64,000 bases of DNA. Origin: Crystallibacter sulfonylureivorans_A. Its GTDB lineage: Bacteria > Actinomycetota > Actinomycetes > Actinomycetales > Micrococcaceae. Of the stretch, positions 49,390-56,825 are shown in pieces (position 1 is the stretch's first letter; each line of letters starts with the position of its first letter). The translations under genes and the position numbers were made by a program. The notes under the pieces were generated by a model, which worked only from the letters and a program-made list of their open reading frames with translations, was not told the origin of the DNA and ran no database searches. Where the stretch lies: the NCBI RefSeq assembly GCF_047607445.1, contig NZ_JBLKRT010000002.1, positions 62,001-126,000 on the forward strand, read 5' to 3'.

Positions 49390-50736
49390 TTAGCGGCCCT
49401 CTTCTTCGGTTGCGAGGGGCGTGGCGGTAGCCAGGATCTTCGCGATCCTTGCCCCGTCCATCTCCTCGACGGACAGCTCCACGTTGGCAGCCGGGTGTCC
49501 GTGGGACCGCTCAGTGGCCAGTTCGACGGCGTCTCCGGCCTCCGCGATACGACCCAGATGGAGGGTGACCAGGCCGGCGAGGGTGTCATACTCGGTGCCT
49601 TCCGGGATCGTGTGTCCCAGGATTTCGGTGGCCTCGTCGGGGCGCAGTGCACCGTCGAGCCGCCAGACACCGAACGGCAGACGCTCGCTGCTGTCGTCAT
49701 CGGGGTCGTGTTCGTCCAAGACTTCGCCGACGAGCTCCTCGACAAGATCCTCCAGGGTGATCAAACCTGCGACGTCGCCGGTCTCGTCGATCAGCACGGC
49801 CATCTGCAGGCCGCCGGCCCGCAGCGTGTCCATCAGGTCGTCGAGTTCGACGGTGTCCGGGATGAGCGTCGGCGCATCCATGATCTCGCTGACGCTGCGT
49901 GCGCCTCGCTCGGGAAAAGGCACGGCCAGGCCGCGGCGGATGTGCACGATGCCCAACACCTGGTGGGCGCCGGGTTCCATCACTGGGAAGCGGGAGTGGC
50001 CGCTGGCAGCAGCCGTGTCCAGCATGTCCTGGACGCTCTGGTCCGGGGCAACCGAAACCATCCTGGTACGGGCGGTCATCGCGTCATGGCCGCGGCGGGC
50101 ACCAAAAGCGAACGACCGGCGCATGAGTTCCGCGGTCTCCTCCGGCAGTACGCCCTGCCGGGCCGAATGCCGGACCAGAACGGTCAGCTCCTCGGCGGAT
50201 CGGGCGGACGCGAGTTCTTCCTGCGGCTCAATGCCCATGGCCCGGACCAGCTTGTTCGCCGTGCCGTTGAAAAAGACGAGCAGTGGTTTGGTGACGGCGC
50301 TGAATCCGCGCTGGAAGCCTGACACGGCACGTGCGGTGCCCAGCGGTTTGGCGATCGCCAAGTTTTTCGGAACCAACTCGCCGAAGACCATGGTCAGCAC
50401 GGTTGCCAGCACCAAGGCGATGGTAATGGACACGGAACGGGCGGCCGGCTCGGCCAGCCCGGCATCCATCAGCGGGCCCAGCACCAAGGCGGCGATCGCC
50501 GGTTCGGCGAGGAAGCCGATGCCCAGGTTGGTCAGGGTGATGCCTAGTTGGGCCCCGGACAGCTGGGTGGACAGCGAATTCATCGCTTTCAGGACACCGA
50601 CGGCCTTTTTGTCGCCGGCGTCGGCTGCATCCCTGACCGCGTTGCGGTTGACCGTGATGAGGGAGAATTCGGCCGCGACAAACAGGCCGCAGCCGACGAC
50701 CAGCAGCAAGCCGCCGAGGATCGAGATTACTTCCAC
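49390..50736 (-). CDS. CNNM/CorC-type membrane protein with CorC_HlyC domain
   Basis: About 448 residues: DUF21 domain (ILGGLLLVVGCGLFVAAEFSLITVNRNAVRDAADAG), CBS pair (GHSRFPVMEPGAHQVLGIVHIRRGL and AVLIDETGDVAGLITLEDLVEELVGEVLDEHDPD) and a C-terminal CorC_HlyC domain (WRLDGALRPDEATEILGHTIPEGTEYDTLAGLVTLHLGRIAEAGD). GTG 50736 is taken as start; a potential structured leader covers its ribosome binding site. It is the first gene of the pair and likely responds to divalent cations such as Mg2+. Confidence 0.9.
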   Translation of the reverse strand: MEVISILGGLLLVVGCGLFVAAEFSLITVNRNAVRDAADAGDKKAVGVLKAMNSLSTQLSGAQLGITLTNLGIGFLAEPAIAALVLGPLMDAGLAEPAARSVSITIALVLATVLTMVFGELVPKNLAIAKPLGTARAVSGFQRGFSAVTKPLLVFFNGTANKLVRAMGIEPQEELASARSAEELTVLVRHSARQGVLPEETAELMRRSFAFGARRGHDAMTARTRMVSVAPDQSVQDMLDTAAASGHSRFPVMEPGAHQVLGIVHIRRGLAVPFPERGARSVSEIMDAPTLIPDTVELDDLMDTLRAGGLQMAVLIDETGDVAGLITLEDLVEELVGEVLDEHDPDDDSSERLPFGVWRLDGALRPDEATEILGHTIPEGTEYDTLAGLVTLHLGRIAEAGDAVELATERSHGHPAANVELSVEEMDGARIAKILATATPLATEEEGR

Positions 50737-50745
50737 TGAGGGGCA

Positions 50746-50805
50746 CCCCCTGCTGCATTTCTCGGAGCATGTTCGAGCATCAGCAGGGGGCATGGACTAT
50801 GCCCC
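50746..50805 (-). promoter_or_regulatory. Candidate structured leader (switching hairpins) before the CNNM pair
   Basis: Read on the minus strand, GGGGCAT pairs with ATGCCCC (50805-50787, five-base loop), and the overlapping CCCCCTGCTG (50790-50781) pairs with CAGCAGGGGG (50755-50746). The two stems share four bases (50787-50790) and exclude each other. The distal arm contains the GGGGG ribosome binding site of the GTG start at 50736, so its stem would hide it. The layout is that of a translational switch. I cannot match it to a known riboswitch consensus (M-box and yybP-ykoY were considered). Confidence 0.5.
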
Positions 50806-51046
50806 GGACTGTCACCGGGAGTAGACATCAGATCCTCTCAAGATCAAAAGACAGAAAAAGCCCGCGACTTGATCGCCGTGGACAGGTTAATTCTGCCATC
50901 CGCTACCCGCCCGCTGCAAAAGACAGGACGATGCCGGCGACAGTTCCGCTCCATCGGCGCAGCCAAGCGGGTTGCGTGCGGGGCGTAGAATTGATTGGCC
51001 GCATTTTCAGCGCCGCCGCTTCCCCTCCAGCAAGGTTGTTTTTTCC

Positions 51047-52471
51047 ATGCCGCAATTCGCTTCTGCGCTCGCGCGGGGCCTGACGGTCCGCCACATCCGC
51101 TTCATGGCCCTTGGTTCCGCCATCGGCACCGGACTGTTCTACGGTTCGGCCGCGGCCATCCAAGCTGCCGGGCCGGCCGTGCTGCTGGCCTATGCCATCG
51201 GCGGGGCCGCCGTGTTCCTGGTGATGCGGGCGCTGGGCGAGATGGCGGTGCGGCACCCCGTCTCCGGGTCGTTCGGCCAGTACGCCAGCCGCTATCTGGG
51301 GCCGTTCGCCGGCTTCATCACCGGCTGGACGTTCGCCTTCGAGATGGCCATCGTGGCAATCGCCGACGTGACAGCGTTCGGCATCTACATGGGCTTCTGG
51401 TTCCCCGACGTGCCGCGCTGGATCTGGATCCTCGCCGTCGTCTTCTTCATTGCCGCGATCAACCTGGTCAAGGTCAAGGTCTTCGGCGAGACCGAGTTCT
51501 GGCTCTCGCTGGTCAAGGTTCTGGCCATCATCGCCATGATCCTCGGCGGGACCGCCATCATCATCTTCGGATTCGGCCTGCCGGCCGGGGCCAACCCGGG
51601 ATTGGAAACCATGCTGGGCTCGGGCGGTTTCTTTGCCAACGGGTTCTGGGGACTGCTGGCCTCCTTCTCGATCGTGATGTTCGCCTTCGGCGGGATCGAG
51701 ACCATCGGCATCACGGCCGGCGAGGCGGAGAACCCCAAGAAGGCGATTCCGGGCGCGATCAACACCGTGCCGCTGCGGATCCTGTTGTTCTACGTCTGCA
51801 CCTTGGCCGTGCTGATGATGATCTCGCCGTGGGACCGGATCGACGGGTCCACCAGCCCGTTCGTGCAGATCTTCGACATGCTGGGCATCCCGGCAGCCGC
51901 GCACATCCTCAACGCCGTGGTGATCACCGCCGCCATCTCCGCGATCAACTCGGACACCTTCGGCGCCGGGCGGATGATGTACGGACTGGCCGAGCAAGGC
52001 CACGCGCCCAAGGCGTTCGCGAAGATCTCCCGGCACGGGGTGCCGTGGATGACGGTGGCGACGATGGCCGCGGTGCTGCTGGCCGGCGTCGTGCTCAATG
52101 CGCTGCTGCCCGAGTCGCTGTTCCTGATCGTCGCGTCCATCGCGACCTTCGCCACCGTCTGGGTCTGGCTGATGATCCTGCTCTCGCACATCGCGATGAA
52201 GCGGGAGATCGCACGGAAGGGCCTGCCGGCGTCGGATTTCCCGGTACCGTTCTGGCCAGTCGCGTCCTACCTGGCGCTGGCGTTCATGGCTTTCATCGTG
52301 GTGCTGCTGGGCATCATGCCGGACACCCGGGTGGCGCTGGTGGTGGGTTGTGTCTGGATCGGGCTGCTGTTCCTCGCCTACCGCTTCGGCGTCAAGGGCG
52401 CCGGCCGCCGGCGCGCGGAACTGGCGGACGAGACCGGCACGGAGCCCGCGGCGGAATACAGCGACCGCTAA
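51047..52471 (+). CDS. Amino acid permease (APC superfamily, ProY/HutT-like)
   Basis: About 474 residues with twelve predicted helices: HIRFMALGSAIGTGLFYGSAAAIQAAGPAVLLAYAIGGAAVFLVMRALGEMAVRHPVSGSFGQYASRYLGP and GGIETIGITAGEAENPKKAIPGAINTVPLRIL are typical of amino-acid/proton symporters of the ProY/HutT/aromatic permease type. ATG 51047 is chosen because AAGG precedes it; the frame is open earlier without a site. It lies in a divergent position to the CNNM pair. Confidence 0.9.
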   Translation: MPQFASALARGLTVRHIRFMALGSAIGTGLFYGSAAAIQAAGPAVLLAYAIGGAAVFLVMRALGEMAVRHPVSGSFGQYASRYLGPFAGFITGWTFAFEMAIVAIADVTAFGIYMGFWFPDVPRWIWILAVVFFIAAINLVKVKVFGETEFWLSLVKVLAIIAMILGGTAIIIFGFGLPAGANPGLETMLGSGGFFANGFWGLLASFSIVMFAFGGIETIGITAGEAENPKKAIPGAINTVPLRILLFYVCTLAVLMMISPWDRIDGSTSPFVQIFDMLGIPAAAHILNAVVITAAISAINSDTFGAGRMMYGLAEQGHAPKAFAKISRHGVPWMTVATMAAVLLAGVVLNALLPESLFLIVASIATFATVWVWLMILLSHIAMKREIARKGLPASDFPVPFWPVASYLALAFMAFIVVLLGIMPDTRVALVVGCVWIGLLFLAYRFGVKGAGRRRAELADETGTEPAAEYSDR

Positions 52472-52487
52472 ACATGTTGACGTGTCC

Positions 52488-53192
52488 ATGAAGATTGAGA
52501 TCTGGTCAGACATCGCGTGCCCCTGGTGCTTCATTGGCAAGCGCCGCTTCGAGACGGCCCTGGCGGGCTTTGAGCACAAGGACCAGATTGACGTCGAGTG
52601 GCGCAGCTACCAACTCGACCCCACGCTGCCGGAGCACTACGACGGCACGGAAACCGAGTACTTGTCCCGGATCAAGGGCATCCCGCAGGAGCAGGTCAAG
52701 CAGATGTTCGGCCATGTGACAGCGCAGGCCGCCGGCGAGGGGCTGAACTACGACTTCGACAAGGTCGTGGTGGCGAACAGCTTCACCGCACACCGCTTCC
52801 TGCACCTGGCCAAGGAGCACGGGCTGATGGACCAGGCCAAGGACGCGCTGCTGTCCGGCCATTTCGAGCAAGGCAAGGACATTGGCGACCCGGAGTATCT
52901 GGTGAGCACCGGCGTCGCACTGGGCCTTGATGAGACGGAGATCCGCGAGACGCTGGCGGGCGACCGCTTTGCCGCGGAGGTCCGCGCCGACATTGCCGAA
53001 GCCCGCGCGCTGGGCGTCAACGGGGTGCCGTTCTTCGTGCTGGACCGCAAGTACGGGATCTCCGGCGCGCAGCCGGCCGAGGCGTTCGCGCAGGCGATCC
53101 GGCAGGCGTGGAACGAGCGCAGCCCGCTGACCGTGCTGCCGCAGTCGACGTCGGCCGACGGCGCGGTGTGCGGCCCGGACGGCTGCAACTGA
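52488..53192 (+). CDS. DsbA-family oxidoreductase, FrnE-like
   Basis: About 234 residues of the cytosolic FrnE/DsbA2-type thioredoxin fold: IEIWSDIACPWCFIGKRRFE with the CPWC active site near residue 13, VVVANSFTAHRFLHLAKE, and the conserved cis-proline in GVNGVPFFVLDRKYGISGAQPAEAFAQAI. It acts in thiol/disulfide exchange or related cysteine chemistry, often in oxidative stress. There is no signal peptide. The C-terminus has an additional cysteine pair (AVCGPDGC). It follows the permease by 16 bases and could share its transcript. Confidence 0.92.
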   Translation: MKIEIWSDIACPWCFIGKRRFETALAGFEHKDQIDVEWRSYQLDPTLPEHYDGTETEYLSRIKGIPQEQVKQMFGHVTAQAAGEGLNYDFDKVVVANSFTAHRFLHLAKEHGLMDQAKDALLSGHFEQGKDIGDPEYLVSTGVALGLDETEIRETLAGDRFAAEVRADIAEARALGVNGVPFFVLDRKYGISGAQPAEAFAQAIRQAWNERSPLTVLPQSTSADGAVCGPDGCN

Positions 53193-53206
53193 ACTGACTG
53201 ACCGGC

Positions 53207-53238
53207 ACCGGCGGGACGCTTTCGGGCGGCCCGCCGGT
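53207..53238. terminator. Hairpin terminator between convergent genes
   Basis: ACCGGCGGG and CCCGCCGGT form a nine-base stem, followed on the plus strand by TTTGCT; between the FrnE-like gene and the RibD-type gene. Confidence 0.6.
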
Positions 53239-53287
53239 TTGCTGTTGAACCGCTGCGGCCCCGTCTAACCCGCCGCGGCCCGCTGGA

Positions 53288-53923
53288 TCACCGCGAGCCG
53301 CGGACCGGCGGGCCGTCGAGCAGGGTGGGGACGTATTCGAGCAACTGGAGCCGGCCGTCGAAGATCCGGCTGTCCACCATCTCCAGCGCGACGTCGGGAT
53401 AGCCGTCGTAGATCCGCTCGGACCCCGTTTTGCCCGTGATGACCGGGAAGACGACCAGCCGGAACCGGTCTACCAGGCCCGCGGTCAGCAGCGACCGGGT
53501 GAGGCTGAGGCTGCCGAGCGTGCTCAGGGTCCCGGTCCGGGTCCGCTTCATCTCCCGGACCGCCTCCACCGCGTCCCCGCTGACCAGCTCCGTGTTCGGC
53601 CAGGCCAGCGGCTCCTGCACGGTGGAGGAAAACACCACCTTGGGCACCGCGGCCAGCCCGCTCAGGCTGGCCTCTTCCTCCTCGGAGAAGCCGGAGTCGC
53701 GGGCCTCGGCTTCCGCCGACATCCCGGACATCAGCCGATAGGTGTTCGCGCCCATCAGGAGGGTGTAATCCTTCTGCGCCTCCTCATCGAGCCAGGCCAG
53801 GTATTCCGGCCCCTCCAAACCCCACCAACCGGGCCAGCCCTCGGCCGAGGCGTACCCGTCCAGGGAAATGATCAGGTCCACCAGCAGGTCTGCTGACGGT
53901 GTCTCCGCGGTTGCCTCGCCCAT
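53288..53923 (-). CDS. RibD/DHFR-fold reductase
   Basis: A 211-residue protein of the RibD C-terminal (dihydrofolate-reductase-like) family: DLLVDLIISLDGYASAEGWPGWWGLEG, DYTLLMGANTYRLMSGMS, VVFSSTVQEPLAWPNTELVSGDAVEAVREMKRTRTGTLSTLGSLSLTRSLLTAGLVDRFRLVVFPVITGKTGSERIYDGYPDVALEMVDSRIF. It reduces an unknown NADPH-dependent substrate and is not the riboflavin enzyme itself (no RibA/RibD genes near). It is monocistronic. Confidence 0.9.
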   Translation of the reverse strand: MGEATAETPSADLLVDLIISLDGYASAEGWPGWWGLEGPEYLAWLDEEAQKDYTLLMGANTYRLMSGMSAEAEARDSGFSEEEEASLSGLAAVPKVVFSSTVQEPLAWPNTELVSGDAVEAVREMKRTRTGTLSTLGSLSLTRSLLTAGLVDRFRLVVFPVITGKTGSERIYDGYPDVALEMVDSRIFDGRLQLLEYVPTLLDGPPVRGSR

Positions 53924-54468
53924 TACGTTCTCCTCGCCCCGACCGCCGGCCGCCGGGTCCCGCGGCTGCGCTTGGCGGCCATGCTACCGCCGAGGCAAGG
54001 GGTTGTTGAAGGGCGTGCGGCCTTACTGAGGCCCCCTGTTTTGTGTTCCGGGGTCCCGTCCGCTGCTCGGTGCCAGCTGGTCCGCAACGTGGTCGGCGCC
54101 CGGTGGGCGGCGCCCGGTGGGCGGCGCCCGCTGGTCAGCAGCGCGGTCGGCGCCCGGTGGCCAAGCTCATAACGCTTCCTGCCGTGCGGAACGAGGACCG
54201 GCAGTAGAGTAAGAAGGCTTGGCACCTCACGGATGAGGACCGATGCCACGGACCTCCTCGAACCGGCTGACGGCCTTCCTGCTGTCCCGCGGTGGTCCGC
54301 TTCCCCTTGATGTGGCGTCCGCCGTCCGCCGTCCCCCGAGCGACGGCGGCGGAGCACCTGATTGCGCCCCGGCGGATCGGTTCGCCCCTGAATCGGTTCC
54401 GCTTGCCTGCGCGTGCACGTATTGGCAACGGCCGGCCCGGCCCGACCGTGGAAAGGACTGATAGCGGG
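53924..54468. other. Intergenic region with a short GC tandem repeat
   Basis: About 545 bases before the MFS gene. No convincing gene is visible on either strand. At 54094-54163 a CGGCGCCCGGTGGG unit of 14 bases is repeated about three times, twice intact and once changed, plus one separated copy. The rest holds the likely MFS promoter. Confidence 0.45.
54094..54163. repeat. 14-base tandem repeat
   Basis: The unit CGGCGCCCGGTGGG occurs twice in tandem from about 54094, with a third partial copy (CGGCGCCCGCTGG) and a fourth after a 20-base interruption. Purely intergenic, no ORF of support. Confidence 0.55.
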
Positions 54469-55653
54469 ATGTACCAGCAACCGGCGAAACTCTGGACGAA
54501 GAACTTCATCCTGGCGATCGTCGTCAACCTGTTCATCTCCATGGTCTTCTACATGCTGATGACCACCATGGCGCTGTACGCGGTGGACCGGTTCCAGGCC
54601 TCCGACACCGCCGCCGGATTCGCTTCCAGTGCTTTCGTGGTCGGTTCCGTCTTCGCCAGGATCTTCGCCGGGCGGCTGCTGGACATTGTCGGCCGGCGGA
54701 GGCTGATCCTGGTGACCATGGCGGTGTTCGTGGCCGCCTCGCTGCTCTACATTCCCACCGGTTCGCTGGCCTGGCTGCTGGTGCTCCGGATTGTGCATGG
54801 CATGGCCTTCGGCGCGGGCACCACGGCCGTGGCTGCCTCTGCGCAATCCCTGATCCCGCATGCGCGGCGCGGCGAGGGAACCGGCTACTTTGGCTTGTCC
54901 ACAACGCTCTCGACGGCGGTGGGCCCGTTTGTGGGCGTGCTGCTGGCAGGACTGGGAAACTACAACGCCATGTTCTACTTCTCCGCCGCCGCCTCAGTCG
55001 CGGCCCTGGTGGTGGCCCTGTTCCTGCGGGTGCCGGAACTGCCAGCCGCGGAGCGCCCGGGCAGGTTCCGAATGACGCTGAGCGACATCTTCGAAACGGC
55101 CGCCCTGCCGATCTCCTGCGTCATCCTGCTGGCGGGAACCGCCTACTCCGGCATCCTTACCTTCTTGACTTCCTACGCGGAGACGCGGGGATCCGCCGCG
55201 CTGGCCAGCGTGTTCTTCCTGGTCTACGCCGGGGCCGTGCTGCTCTCCCGCCTGTTTGCCGGACGGATCCAGGACCGGCGCGGCGACAACAGTGTCATGT
55301 ACCCCACCCTGGTCTCCTTTGTGCTGGGCCTACTGCTGCTGATCCCGGAGCCCACACTGCTGACGATTATCGGCTCGGCCATCTTCAGCGGCATCGGCTT
55401 CGGCACGGTCATGTCCGGTGCGCAGGCGATTGCCGTCAAGGTGTCGCCGACAATGCGGATTGGCACCGCGACGTCCACGTTCTTCCTGATGCTGGATGTC
55501 GGCGGCGGACTCGGGCCCCTGGTGCTGGGCGCGCTCATCCCGGTGCTCGACTACCCGGGCATGTACCTGATGCTGGCCGTGGTGATGGTGCTGGCCACGC
55601 TGCTGTACTTCTTTGCACATGGCCGGCACGGCGGCCGCGCCGTCCACGCCTGA
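54469..55653 (+). CDS. MFS transporter (drug/sugar exporter type)
   Basis: About 394 residues with twelve predicted helices. The motif-A equivalent GRLLDIVGRRRLILVTM follows helix 2, and ARRGEGTGYFGLSTTLSTAVGPFVGVLLAG is the drug-exporter-type motif near helix 5. It has the features of small MFS exporters for drugs, arabinose or related compounds, but the substrate is not visible. ATG 54469 is the most likely start (GAAAGGA upstream). Monocistronic, followed by a weak GC hairpin region. Confidence 0.88.
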   Translation: MYQQPAKLWTKNFILAIVVNLFISMVFYMLMTTMALYAVDRFQASDTAAGFASSAFVVGSVFARIFAGRLLDIVGRRRLILVTMAVFVAASLLYIPTGSLAWLLVLRIVHGMAFGAGTTAVAASAQSLIPHARRGEGTGYFGLSTTLSTAVGPFVGVLLAGLGNYNAMFYFSAAASVAALVVALFLRVPELPAAERPGRFRMTLSDIFETAALPISCVILLAGTAYSGILTFLTSYAETRGSAALASVFFLVYAGAVLLSRLFAGRIQDRRGDNSVMYPTLVSFVLGLLLLIPEPTLLTIIGSAIFSGIGFGTVMSGAQAIAVKVSPTMRIGTATSTFFLMLDVGGGLGPLVLGALIPVLDYPGMYLMLAVVMVLATLLYFFAHGRHGGRAVHA

Positions 55654-55727
55654 ACCGGAACTCGGTAGGCCGGTACCTGGGTCAGGCGCCCGGTTGAGCC
55701 GGGCAGCTACCCACCCGATCCTGGGCG

Positions 55728-56399
55728 CTACCCGGCCGGTTCGGTGGGTTTGGGCGAAAGCCGCGGACAGCTGAGCAGTCCGGGTGTTTGATCAACCTTG
55801 TTGACGGCGACCAGCTCTTTGTAACCGGCGCCCACCACCACGTCCACGCTGTCGTCGGCGCGGTTGTCCGCCACGTACTCGGTGTCCGGGATGTTCCGCT
55901 GCAGGTTGAAGGCGTTGGCCTCCCCCGCCTTGCCGGAGACCACCACGGCGCTCATGCCGTAGAAGCTCAAGGTCTTGTTGCCCACCGAACCGATGTCGTA
56001 GCCGCGATCGGCCAGTTGGGAGGCCACCTTGCTGCCCAGACCTTCCAACTGCGTGCCGTTGTAGACGTTGAGCCGGAAGGAACCGTTATCCGGGTAGTCG
56101 TAGGTGCCGGCTGGGCAGGTGATGGGCACGGGCGGTGGCGGCGGGCCCCAGCCGGGAATCTTCAAGTCTCCGCGGGCCACGGCCATGGCGGTCAGCACTG
56201 CGGCGATAACCAGCCCCACCAGCAGCACCAGCACCACACCGTGCAAAATCCGGCGGTGATAAATGTGCGGCTTCTCCACGTTGCCGTCGTCTTCGAAGGC
56301 GACATCCAGGTCGTCCTCGGTAATCACACGGCGGCCCTGCCAGTCCAAGGGCTGCTGGGGCTGGCGTTTGGGTGGCGGCGGGACGCTGGTATCAGTCAT
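55728..56399 (-). CDS. LytR_C-domain membrane protein
   Basis: A 223-residue protein with a cytoplasmic N-terminus of about 50 residues (PPPPKRQPQQPLDWQGRRVITEDDLDVAF), a single membrane segment (GVVLVLLVGLVIAAVLTAMAVA) and an external LytR_C-type domain (RLNVYNGTQLEGLGSKVASQLADRGYDIGSVGNKTLSFYGMSAVVV...DVVVGAGYKEL). It is probably involved in the envelope; LytR_C domains occur with cell-wall polymer ligases. Its ATG overlaps the stop of the small gene upstream (ATGA-type), an arrangement conserved in many actinobacteria. Confidence 0.85.
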   Translation of the reverse strand: MTDTSVPPPPKRQPQQPLDWQGRRVITEDDLDVAFEDDGNVEKPHIYHRRILHGVVLVLLVGLVIAAVLTAMAVARGDLKIPGWGPPPPPVPITCPAGTYDYPDNGSFRLNVYNGTQLEGLGSKVASQLADRGYDIGSVGNKTLSFYGMSAVVVSGKAGEANAFNLQRNIPDTEYVADNRADDSVDVVVGAGYKELVAVNKVDQTPGLLSCPRLSPKPTEPAG

Positions 56400-56691
56400 C
56401 GACCACCAGGACCCGGGCGTGCAAAACGGCCCTCTGATGGAGCGCCGTGCGGACCGCGCGGTGCAGTCCGTCTTCCAGATACAGGTTGCCCTTCCACTGC
56501 ACCACGTGCGGGAACAGGTCGCCGAAGAATGTGGAGTCCTCGGCCAGCAGGGCGTCCAGATCCAGGGTGGACTTGGTGGTGATCAGCTCGTCGAGGCGCA
56601 CCTGGCGCGGCGGCACCCCGGCCCAATCCTTGGGGCTGACGTGGCCATGTTCGGGATAGGGACGATGGTCGCCGACGGCTTTGAAGATCAC
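56392..56691 (-). CDS. Conserved small actinobacterial protein (often labelled VapB-like)
   Basis: A 99-residue protein: MIFKAVGDHRPYPEHGHVSPKDWAGVPPRQVRLDELITTKSTLDLDALLAEDSTFFGDLFPHVVQWKGNLYLEDGLHRAVRTALHQR. The pattern YLEDGLHRAVRTAL resembles the DGHHR-type core of ParB/sulfiredoxin-like folds. In databases such proteins are sometimes called VapB antitoxins, but no VapC toxin is near. I consider the antitoxin label unsupported. It is coupled to the LytR_C gene. Confidence 0.75.
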   Translation of the reverse strand: MIFKAVGDHRPYPEHGHVSPKDWAGVPPRQVRLDELITTKSTLDLDALLAEDSTFFGDLFPHVVQWKGNLYLEDGLHRAVRTALHQRAVLHARVLVVDD

Positions 56692-56825
56692 GGACCCAGC
56701 CTAAGGAACTCCGGCGCCGAATGAAACGCAAACCGCTGGGAGCAGCCGACCGTGGCCAAATGGTTACGCTCCGGGTCGCCGACCGGCGCCGGCTCCGCAC
56801 CCCGCCCACACCCGGCCCGCCCCTA

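Noticed and set aside
50741..50830. M-box or yybP-ykoY riboswitch
   Set aside because: I looked for their conserved cores and did not find them; only the hairpin switch itself is kept as a candidate.
50903..52579. Minus-strand frame of 558 codons
   Set aside because: Antisense to the amino acid permease; composition rich in Gly, Asp, Arg and His without a fold signal.
54094..54163. Tandem repeat as CRISPR array
   Set aside because: The unit is only 14 bases with no spacers and no cas genes nearby.
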